Positions 7,693 through 15,064 of a stretch of 36,496 bases of DNA are shown here, one piece after another. Source of the DNA: Acidimicrobiales bacterium. GTDB lineage: Bacteria; Actinomycetota; Acidimicrobiia; Acidimicrobiales; CADCSY01. The DNA lies in NCBI GenBank assembly GCA_025463335.1, contig JAOBWJ010000400.1, forward strand, positions 1 through 36,496, in the 5' to 3' direction. The notes below the pieces were generated by a model. That model made no database searches and was not told the origin of the DNA. It worked only from the letters and a program-made list of their open reading frames with translations. Both the position numbers and the translations under genes were made by a program. Each line of letters opens with the position of its first letter. Positions within the stretch are counted from its first letter, which is position 1.

Positions 7693-9582
7693 GTGAGACG
7701 TGGGTTGTCGACCCGGATGCTCGTCGCGAGCGGCCTGCTCACGCTGATCGTCGGCGCCACGTTCGCAGTCCTGCTCGTTGCGGTCAGCGAAGCGCGCGAG
7801 TCGTCGGTCCAGGCGCGGCGCGCCGAGCGCGTGCTCGTGGCCACGAACCACGTCGAGCGGCTGGTGGTCGATCTCGAGACGGGTCAGCGTGGCTTCGTCC
7901 TCACCGGGCAGGAGCGCTTCCTCCAGCCGTGGAAGGCGGCGTTGGTCGCGCTCCCGGACGCGAGCACGGCGCTGGAGCGTCTGGTCGCCGGTTCCCCCCA
8001 GCAGACGCTGGCGCAGGCGGTCACCTGGGACCTCACGTCGTACATCCGGGACTTCTCGCTTCCGCTCGTGAACGCGGCCCGCCGACAGGAACCATCGGCG
8101 GCGAGCACGGCCGCGACTGCGCAGGGGAAGGCCCGGATCGATGCGCTCCGCGCCGAGTTCGATCGCCTGCTGGCGAGCGGGCAACGCGCCGCCGATGAAA
8201 GCAACGCCGGTTCGGAGAGGAGTGTCCGGCGAGCCTTCGTCGCTGCGGTGGCCGGCCTTGCCGGGTCGACGTTGCTCATCGTGGCCTTCGCGACGTATCT
8301 GACACGGTCGATCGTGTCTCCTGTTCGCCGGACTGCTCACATGGCCGACCGACTCGCCGGCGGGGATCTCAACACCCGCATGACGGCGTCAGGCTCGGCG
8401 GAGATCGGCCTTCTCGAACGGTCGTTCAACGTCATGGCCGACGCACTGGAACAGGAGCGGGACGAGCTCGCCCGGCTCGCCGAGGATCAGGCGGCGTTGC
8501 GGCGAGTGGCCACCCTCGTGGCGCGAGCGGCGCCGCCGGACGAGTTGTTCGCAGCGGTCACCAAGGAGGTCGGGGAGCTGCTGCGCGTCGACGTCACCAC
8601 CATGAACCGCAAGGACTCGGATGGCACGGTGACGATCGTCGCCGGCTGGGACCGAGGCGGCGGCCACCCACCCGTCGGGTCCCGCCACGTCCTTGGGGGA
8701 GAGAACGTGAGCTCGAAGGTCGTGCAGACCGGCCGGCCGGCCCGAATCGACAGGTACCTGGATGCCACCGGTCCGGCCGCCGTGGCCGCCCGCGAGACGG
8801 GAGTCCGCTCGGCGGTCGGGACACCGATCGTGGTCGTAGGCCGCCTCTGGGGCGTCATGATCGCCGCCTCGACCCTGGAGCAGCCGTTGCCCCCGGACAC
8901 CGAGGCGCGCCTCGTCAACTTCACGGACCTGGTGGCAACCGCGATCGCGAATGCCGACAGCCGGGCGGATCTCGCTGCGTCGCGCGCCCGGATCGTCGCT
9001 ACCGCGGACGAGACCCGCCGGCGCATCGAGCGCGACCTGCACGACGGCACCCAGCAGCGTCTCGTGTCGCTCGCCCTCGACTTGCGTTCGACAGAGTCCG
9101 CGGCGCCACCCGAGCTGAGAGCGCCTTTGTCCCATGCGGCCGACGGCCTCGCCGAGGCAGTGGCCGAATTGCAGGAGATCTCCCGAGGGATCCACCCCGC
9201 GATCCTCTCGAGAGGAGGCCTCGGATCGGCGATCAAGACGCTCGCTCGCCGTTCTGCCGTACCGGTCGAAATCGACATGGGCGTCGACCGGCGGTTGCCC
9301 GAGCGGATCGAGGTGGCCGCCTATTACGTCGTGTCCGAGGCGCTCGCCAACGCAGCCAAACACGCAAAAGCGTCCGTCGTGCACGTCGACGTCAACGCCG
9401 GGGACGCCGACGTCCAGCTCTCGATCAGCGACGACGGCATCGGAGGAGCCGACCTGAATCAAGGGTCGGGGCTCATCGGTCTCAGGGATCGGGTGGAGGC
9501 GCTCGGCGGCAAGATCGAGATGGCGAGCCCTGCCGGAGCCGGAACGTCGCTCCTCGTCACCATTCCGATTGACGAGTACTGA
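7693..9582 (+). CDS. Membrane sensor histidine kinase, NarL/DegS type (CHASE3-HAMP-GAF-HisKA_3)
   Basis: A 629-residue sensor kinase. TM1 lies at about 9-31. The extracellular region at about 38-178 carries the CHASE3 hallmark LETGQRGFVLTG. TM2 is at about 181-203, then a HAMP linker (RSIVSPVRRTAHMADRLAGGDL), a short coiled coil and a GAF domain (about 275-420). The HisKA_3 dimerisation helix has the phospho-acceptor His450 in RRRIERDLHDGTQQRLVSLAL. The C-terminal HATPase domain has EALANAAKHAKA (N box), DDGIGGA (G1) and GLIGLRDRVEALGG. All catalytic motifs are intact. The GTG start at 7693 is the track start; an ATG at 7717 would trim 8 residues. Such kinases pair with LuxR-type response regulators, but no response regulator lies in this window. 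The signal is unknown. Confidence 0.92.
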   Translation: MRRGLSTRMLVASGLLTLIVGATFAVLLVAVSEARESSVQARRAERVLVATNHVERLVVDLETGQRGFVLTGQERFLQPWKAALVALPDASTALERLVAGSPQQTLAQAVTWDLTSYIRDFSLPLVNAARRQEPSAASTAATAQGKARIDALRAEFDRLLASGQRAADESNAGSERSVRRAFVAAVAGLAGSTLLIVAFATYLTRSIVSPVRRTAHMADRLAGGDLNTRMTASGSAEIGLLERSFNVMADALEQERDELARLAEDQAALRRVATLVARAAPPDELFAAVTKEVGELLRVDVTTMNRKDSDGTVTIVAGWDRGGGHPPVGSRHVLGGENVSSKVVQTGRPARIDRYLDATGPAAVAARETGVRSAVGTPIVVVGRLWGVMIAASTLEQPLPPDTEARLVNFTDLVATAIANADSRADLAASRARIVATADETRRRIERDLHDGTQQRLVSLALDLRSTESAAPPELRAPLSHAADGLAEAVAELQEISRGIHPAILSRGGLGSAIKTLARRSAVPVEIDMGVDRRLPERIEVAAYYVVSEALANAAKHAKASVVHVDVNAGDADVQLSISDDGIGGADLNQGSGLIGLRDRVEALGGKIEMASPAGAGTSLLVTIPIDEY

Positions 9583-9642
9583 GAGCCGAGCGAAGAGACG
9601 AGTTGTCGTACGCTCCATGCACCTCCACGAGGCAGGTGACGC

Positions 9643-10224
9643 ATGGCCTATCCGGCGACGCTCGAGCTCGATGCCAGCCCCGAGATCGCCAACTGGCGAC
9701 CGCTGGTGCATTGGCTGCTCGCCATCCCGCATCTCCTGATCGCGTACGCCCTGCAGCAGGTCGCTCAGGTGGTTGCTCTGATCAGCTGGTTCGTCATCGT
9801 CTTCACCGGCGAGCTGCCAGCGGGGCTCGCCGGCTTCCAGTGTCTCGCCATCCGGTACACCGCCAGGGCCTACAGCTACGCCTTCTGGTTGCGGGAGCCG
9901 TATCCGCCGTTCGAGTTCGCCATGACGGGCACCGATCCCCGCACCGATCCGTTGCGCGTAGACCTGCAGCCGGCACTCACCGACCGCAACCGGCTGACGG
10001 TCGGTCTCCGCTTCATCTGGATCATCCCGGCCGCGCTCTTCGCCATCGTGCTCAGCCTCGCCGCGACCGTGGCGTTGCTCGTGGGATTCTTCGCCGTCCT
10101 GTTCACCGGTCGCTGGCCCGCAGGCCTGCGCGACTTCGTGGTCGGGAGTGGCCGCTACTTCGTCCGGCTCACCGCGTACGGGTACCTGCTCACTGATGAG
10201 TATCCGCCGTTTGCGCTCGAGTAG
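9643..10224 (+). CDS. DUF4389 membrane protein
   Basis: A 193-residue integral membrane protein with four hydrophobic segments arranged as two similar halves. Each half has a hydrophobic pair ending in a VxxFTGxxPAGL motif (IVFTGELPAGL and VLFTGRWPAGL), then an aromatic stretch and YPPF (EPYPPFEF and DEYPPFALE). This internal duplication is characteristic of DUF4389, an actinobacterial family of unknown function. The ATG at 9643 has a GGCAGG site upstream. It starts 60 bases after the sensor kinase on the same strand, so co-transcription is possible. It may be a scaffold or be regulated by the kinase, but nothing in the sequence shows this. Confidence 0.85.
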   Translation: MAYPATLELDASPEIANWRPLVHWLLAIPHLLIAYALQQVAQVVALISWFVIVFTGELPAGLAGFQCLAIRYTARAYSYAFWLREPYPPFEFAMTGTDPRTDPLRVDLQPALTDRNRLTVGLRFIWIIPAALFAIVLSLAATVALLVGFFAVLFTGRWPAGLRDFVVGSGRYFVRLTAYGYLLTDEYPPFALE

Positions 10225-10236
10225 GCGCCCTGTCGA

Positions 10237-11100
10237 TCAGTCGGGCGATTTCCGCGGTGACTGGTCGACCGAGTCGACGACGTAGCGCTCGGGCACCATC
10301 GTCTGCACGGACTTCGGCGGGCGCTCGTAGGAACGCCGCTGGCGCGGGGGCAGGACGACGTCGTCCAGCTTCACGTGCTCGTACTCGACGAGGTCGAGCA
10401 GGTGACGCATCAGATTCAACCGGGCTGAGCGTTTGTCATCGGCCTCCACCACCCACCACGGTGACTCCTTCGTGTCCGTGTAGGCGAACATCTCGTCCTT
10501 GGCTTCCGAGTAGTCGACCCAGTGGGAGCGCGCCTCCAGGTCAATGGAGCTCAACTTCCACCGCTTGCGCGGGTTGTCGATGCGCTTCTGGAAGCGTCGT
10601 TCCTGTTCGTCGTCGCTGACCGAGAGCCAGTACTTCACGAGCATGATCCCGGATCGGATCAGCGCCGCCTCGAAATGGGGGCAGTGGCGCATGAACTCGC
10701 GGTACTCGTCATCCGTGCAGAAGCCCATGACCCGCTCGACGCCCGCTCGGTTGTACCAACTGCGGTCCATCAACACGATCTCGCCGGCGGCCGGCAGGTG
10801 GAGGACGTAGCGCTGGAAGTACCACTGGCTCCGCTCGCGCTCCGTTGGCGCGGGAAGGGCAACGACGTTGCAGAACCGCGGGTTGAGGAGCTCGGTGATT
10901 CGCTTGATCGTGCCCCCCTTGCCGGCGGTGTCCCGACCCTCGAAGAGCACGAGGAGCCGCAGGCCTTCGTGCTGAATCCATTCCTGCATCGTGAGCAGCT
11001 CCGTCTGGAGGTGCTCGAGCTCGGCTTGGTACTGGCGGCCGGTCAGCCGGATCGGCGCACCTGCCTTCATCTTGGATGTCTTGGCTACCGCGATCGTCAC
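10237..11100 (-). CDS. ppk2: Polyphosphate kinase 2 (PPK2)
   Basis: PPK2 enzymes use polyphosphate to phosphorylate nucleotides, or the reverse. This single-domain protein (287 aa from the GTG at 11100) has Walker A FEGRDTAGKGGTIKRI (about 53-68), Walker B/lid IVLMDRSWYNRAGVERVMGF with Asp111, and the family segments RWKLSSIDLEARSHWVDYSEAKDEMF and SPWWVVEADDK. The GTG is preferred because GGAGGG sits 7 bases upstream. An ATG at 11124 would add 8 residues and share its A with the stop of the upstream PAP2 gene (TGATG). The track ORF runs far upstream through that gene in the wrong frame. Length and lid motif fit the ADP-phosphorylating class I group, but substrate preference is not certain. 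Confidence 0.93.
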   Translation of the reverse strand: MTIAVAKTSKMKAGAPIRLTGRQYQAELEHLQTELLTMQEWIQHEGLRLLVLFEGRDTAGKGGTIKRITELLNPRFCNVVALPAPTERERSQWYFQRYVLHLPAAGEIVLMDRSWYNRAGVERVMGFCTDDEYREFMRHCPHFEAALIRSGIMLVKYWLSVSDDEQERRFQKRIDNPRKRWKLSSIDLEARSHWVDYSEAKDEMFAYTDTKESPWWVVEADDKRSARLNLMRHLLDLVEYEHVKLDDVVLPPRQRRSYERPPKSVQTMVPERYVVDSVDQSPRKSPD

Positions 11101-11123
11101 TGTCAGCCCTCCCTCGTCGCGCA

Positions 11124-11777
11124 TCACGCTTCGGCCAGCACGCTCCTCCGTCCGGGCACACCCGAGAGGAGGTTGAGCACCCCTCCGATCGCCAGCCCGA
11201 GCGCCGCGCCGCACAGCACGTCGAGCGGGTTGTGCGCGCCGACGTAGACCCGGGCCACCATCACCAGGCCGACGCAGCTCCACAGCACGGCCTTCCACCT
11301 GCCGTGCAGGTAGGGGGACACGAGCATGGCGAGGGCAGCAACGAGCACGGCGTGGCCGGACACGAAGCTCTCCCCGCGGATGCTCACGTCGCCGCGGCGA
11401 TGGACGTCGCTTCCGATCGAGGTCGCCGGCCGCTCGCGGGTGACCATCGCCTTCACGACCCGCTCGAGCACGAGCTTCCCCGCAGTTGCGACGAGCACCG
11501 CCACAGCGAGACGGAAGTGGCGCAACGCGGCAGCAACGGCGGCCACGATGGGCCCCACCACGACGTTCCCAAGCTGTTGGAAGGGCCAGAGCAGGGGATA
11601 GAGGGCCTGGGGCAGATCGTTGATGGCGTGGAAGACGGACTCCTCGGTCCCCGAGACCGAGCCGTCGCGGACTGCCAGCATCCCCAGGCCGAGCACGGCG
11701 ACACCGATTGCGACCACAGCAGCGTCGAGCGGGCGGCGAATCCACCGAAGAGGTGCCCGGAAAGCCTCACGATGCAT
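11124..11777 (-). CDS. PAP2-family membrane phosphatase (1)
   Basis: A 217-residue membrane protein of the phosphatidic-acid phosphatase type 2 / undecaprenyl-pyrophosphate phosphatase superfamily. All three catalytic blocks are present: KAMVTRERP, SFVSGHA and ARVYVGAHNPLDV. These give the Lys, Arg, acid His, nucleophile His and Asp. About six membrane segments are visible. I chose the ATG at 11777, with GAGAGGA upstream, over the GTG at 11792. It sits directly before ppk2, with TGATG contact, so the two form an operon. It is divergent from the lipoprotein gene. Likely substrate is a lipid or polyprenyl (pyro)phosphate on the outer face of the membrane. It is clearly paralogous to the PAP2 protein at 17496-18137 (shared FVxxxNDLPxALxPxLWP). 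Confidence 0.9.
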   Translation of the reverse strand: MHREAFRAPLRWIRRPLDAAVVAIGVAVLGLGMLAVRDGSVSGTEESVFHAINDLPQALYPLLWPFQQLGNVVVGPIVAAVAAALRHFRLAVAVLVATAGKLVLERVVKAMVTRERPATSIGSDVHRRGDVSIRGESFVSGHAVLVAALAMLVSPYLHGRWKAVLWSCVGLVMVARVYVGAHNPLDVLCGAALGLAIGGVLNLLSGVPGRRSVLAEA

Positions 11778-11895
11778 GGCCTGTCCTCTCACCAGCGACT
11801 CGCCGGCGACCGACCGAACCCTAGGCGTCGCCCGTGGTCATGTGGGACAATTGCCGCGATCCACGGGGCGCACGCCGTCCGAGAGGAGTGGACCA

Positions 11896-12831
11896 ATGCG
11901 CGGTTCCCGAAGGGCCCCAGCGCTTGGATCAACGCTGTTCCTCCTCCTCACGCTTCTCGGTTGTGCTTCGAGCTCGAGCACCGGTCAAGCCGACTCGACC
12001 GCACTGCGCGACGACGCGATCACCGTCGCCTCGTTCGACTTCGGCGAGAGCCGCCTTCTCGCCGAGATCTACTCGCAGGCGCTGGAAGCGGGTGGCTACC
12101 GCGTGCGCCGCGCCGTCGGTCTCGGACCTCGCGAGTTCGTCGCTCCGGCCCTGTCGCGGGGTCTTGTCGAGTTCGTGCCCGAGTACGCGGGCACCGCGCT
12201 CCAGTTCCTGAGCCTCGGCGTCGATGCTCCGACCGCCGATGTCGCGGCGACGCACGACGCCCTCCGGCGGGCCGCCGCCAGAGACCACATCACGACGCTC
12301 GCCGCGGCGCCCGCCCAGGATGCCAACACCTTTGTCGTCACCCGTGCGACGGCGACCGACAAGCAGCTGGGTCGCCTGAGTGATCTGTCCGGCGTGGCTG
12401 CCGATCTCACGTTCGGAGGTCCCCCTGAGTGCCCCACTCGGGCCCTGTGTCTTGGCGGGCTCAAGGACGTCTATGGGTTGTCGTTCAAGGAGTTCGTGCG
12501 CCTGGACACCGGCGGGCCCGTCACCCGCCAGGCGCTTCAGAACGGCAACGTCGACATTGCGCTGTTGTTCACCACCGACCCTGCCATCGGCGACGCCGGC
12601 CTCGTCGAGCTGGCCGACGATCGGGGACTGCAACCGGCCGAGAACATCACGCCCCTGATCCGGACGGAGGTGGCCGACCGCTGGGGGCGGCCGCTTACGG
12701 AGCTCATCGACGGCGTGTCGGAGCAGTTGACGACCAGGGGGCTTCGCGAGCTGAACGGCGAGGTGGCCGGCGCCGATGCCGACCTATCCGCGATCGCAGC
12801 GAGCTGGCTGCGCACAAGGGCGCGCCCATGA
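11896..12831 (+). CDS. Glycine-betaine/osmoprotectant-type ABC substrate-binding lipoprotein, orphan
   Basis: A 311-residue exported lipoprotein. The signal ends in the lipobox LLTLLGC with Cys23, followed by a Ser-rich linker. The mature part has the OpuAC/ProX-like periplasmic-binding fold (ITVASFDFGESRLLAEIYSQALEAGGYRV at the front, VEFVPEYAGTALQFL in the middle, VTRQALQNGNVDIALLFTTDPAI further on). These resemble the quaternary-amine-binding proteins of OpuC/YehZ systems. The ATG at 11896 follows GAGAGGAG. Its stop overlaps the start of the PAP2-kinase fusion gene (ATGA), so they are translationally coupled. No ABC permease or ATPase lies nearby, which is unusual. It may have become a ligand sensor for the fusion protein rather than a transport component. 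Confidence 0.85.
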   Translation: MRGSRRAPALGSTLFLLLTLLGCASSSSTGQADSTALRDDAITVASFDFGESRLLAEIYSQALEAGGYRVRRAVGLGPREFVAPALSRGLVEFVPEYAGTALQFLSLGVDAPTADVAATHDALRRAAARDHITTLAAAPAQDANTFVVTRATATDKQLGRLSDLSGVAADLTFGGPPECPTRALCLGGLKDVYGLSFKEFVRLDTGGPVTRQALQNGNVDIALLFTTDPAIGDAGLVELADDRGLQPAENITPLIRTEVADRWGRPLTELIDGVSEQLTTRGLRELNGEVAGADADLSAIAASWLRTRARP

Positions 12832-15041
12832 CCATTGGCGAATCCGCTACCTCCAACTCGGCCCCCGTTGTGGTGGGCGATCTGGGCTCGCCCCTGCCCC
12901 CTGCCGTCCGCCGTGCCCGTCGCCGGCGTCGACCGTCGGGGACAGCGCCGCCGCTCCCGAGAAGCATCGGCCTCACCGGAAAGGCGTGGTTGGTGACCTT
13001 CGTCGCGTTGGTGGCGTGGGGCATCGTCACCTTCACGTCGGACGCAGTCCAACGGAGCACCGACCGTGCCGACGCGGCGATCCTCCGGTGGTTCGCGAGC
13101 CTGCGTACGCCGTGGCTGACAGATGTGATGAAGCCCATCGGACGCGTGGGCTCGGGCTGGACCATCACCGCGGTGACCGTGGCTCTGCTCGTTGCCCTCG
13201 CCGTGTTCAAGCGGTGGCGGCACCTCCTCACCTTCCTGGGCAGCCTCGTTGTCTTGTTCTTCATCGGCGCCCGCCTGTACGAGGGCTTCACCCGCCCTCG
13301 GCCGTTCGATGTGACGACGATCGACCGCTGGGCGGGCTTCTCGCTTCCCGCGGCGCCGGTCGGGGTGGTGGCCTTCGTCGCCCTCGGGATCACCTACTCG
13401 CTCGTCGTCGCCGGTCGACCCCGGACGATCGCCAAGGGCATCACCGCGCTCATCGTCGTCGTCTTCGCCGGATCGCAGCTCTACCTGGCGACGTACCACC
13501 CCTTCGATCTCGTGGTCGGGATCGCGCTGGCGACCGCCGTGTCGGTCAACGCGTTCCGGTTCTTCACGCCCAACGACTCCTTCCCCGTCACCTACCGGCG
13601 GGGCAAGACGGCCCATCTCGACGTCGGCGGACGGCGGGGCGAGGCGATCAAGCAGGCGGTGCAGGACCAACTCGGGCTCACCGTCCTCGAGATCAAGCCG
13701 GTGGGTCTCGAGGGATCGGGCGGCTCGACCCCGCTCCGGCTTCGCATCGCCGGCGACCCGGACACCTTCGTGTTCGGGAAGCTCTACGCGATGAGCCATG
13801 TGCGCTCCGATCGTTGGTACAAGCTGGGGCGGACGATCCTCTACGGGCGGCTCGAGGATGAAGCCCCGTTCCAGTCGGTCCGACGGCTGGTCGAGTACGA
13901 GGACTACGCCGCCCGCCTCCTCTCGGATGTCGGCATTCCGACGGCGACGTCGTACGGCATCGTCGAGATGACCCCGGAACGCGAGTACCTGCTCGTGACC
14001 GAGTTCTTCGACGGCGCCAAGGAGATCGGGGAGGCCGAGGTCGACGACGACATCATCGATCAGAGCCTGCGGTTGATCCGCAAGCTCTGGGACGCGGGGT
14101 TGGCCCACCGCGACATCAAGCCCGCCAACCTCCTGGTCCACGACGGCCAGGTGGAGCTCATCGACGTGTTCTTCGTCCAGGTCCGGCCGTCGCCGTGGCG
14201 CCAGGCCGTCGACCTGGCAAACATGATGCTGGTCCTCGCCGTCCGCACGGACGCCGAGCGGGTCTACGAGCGGGCGCTGCGGCTGTTCACCCCGGACGAC
14301 ATCGCCGAGGCCTTCGCCGCCACCCGCGGCGTCGCCAGCCCGACCCAGTTGCGGACGATGATGAAGCGCGACGGACGGGATCTGTTGGCGCAGTTCCGCG
14401 CGCTCGCGCCCAGCCGCCGTCCGATCGCGCTCCAACGCTGGAACGTCCGGCGAATCGCCTATTCCCTCGCCCTCGTCCTCGGCGCCATCATCGTCGGGCA
14501 GTTCACCGGGGGCCTTCTGTACCCCACCTACGACCTGCCGCTCGCCAGCCGACCGACCTGTGGAACCAGCGACGTGATGGTCCTCGCGGCCCAGTCGGTC
14601 CCGTCGGCAACGTCGGTTCCGTGTGTGGCGACCCTCCCTGCCGGATGGACCATCGACGGCCTGGACGTCAAGCGCGGTAGGGCGAGGTTCTGGCTCGGCT
14701 CCGATGTCGGCGGCGATCGCGCCGTGGAGGCCACGCTTGTGCCGAGGGAGAGCTGCGACGTGTCGGCCGCCACCGAGGTGCCGAGCGACGAGGTCGGCAT
14801 GCGCCGGTACGAACAGCCCGAGCAACTCCCTCCCACGATGCGGAGCGTCCGCTACTACGTGTTCCCGGGCGGCTGCATCACGTATCGAATGGCCTTCGAC
14901 AGCGCCGCCACGTCGGCTCTGCTGTTCGACGTCGACAGCGCGCTGGGCTTCCAGCCTCGGACCGAGTTGGTCGACTACGTACGGGACCGGAACGGTCTCC
15001 GCCTCTGTGGGGCAGGCGTCGATTGCACGGGCGAGGGCTGA
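12828..15041 (+). CDS. Membrane fusion: degenerate PAP2 domain + protein-kinase-like domain + C-terminal outer domain
   Basis: A 737-residue protein starting at the ATG at 12828. After a basic N-terminus, residues about 50-245 have about five membrane segments and PAP2 topology: TRPRP (155-159) and YHPFD (His224, Asp227) are recognisable, but the central SGH is replaced by AAP (FSLPAAPVG), so acid catalysis is probably lost. Residues about 255-530 form a kinase-like domain: Lys318 (VFGKLY), helix-C Glu356 or Glu358, HRDIKPANLL with Asp429 and Asn434, and IDVFF in place of DFG, keeping Asp446. A membrane segment at about 545-565 is followed by about 170 residues with six or so Cys, probably outside the cell. 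The domain combination suggests a receptor-like or lipid-handling kinase. No close named family is known to me. Confidence 0.85.
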   Translation: MTIGESATSNSAPVVVGDLGSPLPPAVRRARRRRRPSGTAPPLPRSIGLTGKAWLVTFVALVAWGIVTFTSDAVQRSTDRADAAILRWFASLRTPWLTDVMKPIGRVGSGWTITAVTVALLVALAVFKRWRHLLTFLGSLVVLFFIGARLYEGFTRPRPFDVTTIDRWAGFSLPAAPVGVVAFVALGITYSLVVAGRPRTIAKGITALIVVVFAGSQLYLATYHPFDLVVGIALATAVSVNAFRFFTPNDSFPVTYRRGKTAHLDVGGRRGEAIKQAVQDQLGLTVLEIKPVGLEGSGGSTPLRLRIAGDPDTFVFGKLYAMSHVRSDRWYKLGRTILYGRLEDEAPFQSVRRLVEYEDYAARLLSDVGIPTATSYGIVEMTPEREYLLVTEFFDGAKEIGEAEVDDDIIDQSLRLIRKLWDAGLAHRDIKPANLLVHDGQVELIDVFFVQVRPSPWRQAVDLANMMLVLAVRTDAERVYERALRLFTPDDIAEAFAATRGVASPTQLRTMMKRDGRDLLAQFRALAPSRRPIALQRWNVRRIAYSLALVLGAIIVGQFTGGLLYPTYDLPLASRPTCGTSDVMVLAAQSVPSATSVPCVATLPAGWTIDGLDVKRGRARFWLGSDVGGDRAVEATLVPRESCDVSAATEVPSDEVGMRRYEQPEQLPPTMRSVRYYVFPGGCITYRMAFDSAATSALLFDVDSALGFQPRTELVDYVRDRNGLRLCGAGVDCTGEG

Positions 15042-15064
15042 CGAACCGTGGAGGTACTGGACCG

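Noticed and set aside
7693-9582. Response regulator partner for the sensor kinase
   Set aside because: I looked on both strands of the flanking genes and found no receiver-HTH protein in this window.
12537-14825. 762-aa minus-strand ORF
   Set aside because: Antisense to the PAP2-kinase fusion gene, whose motifs are clear on the plus strand.
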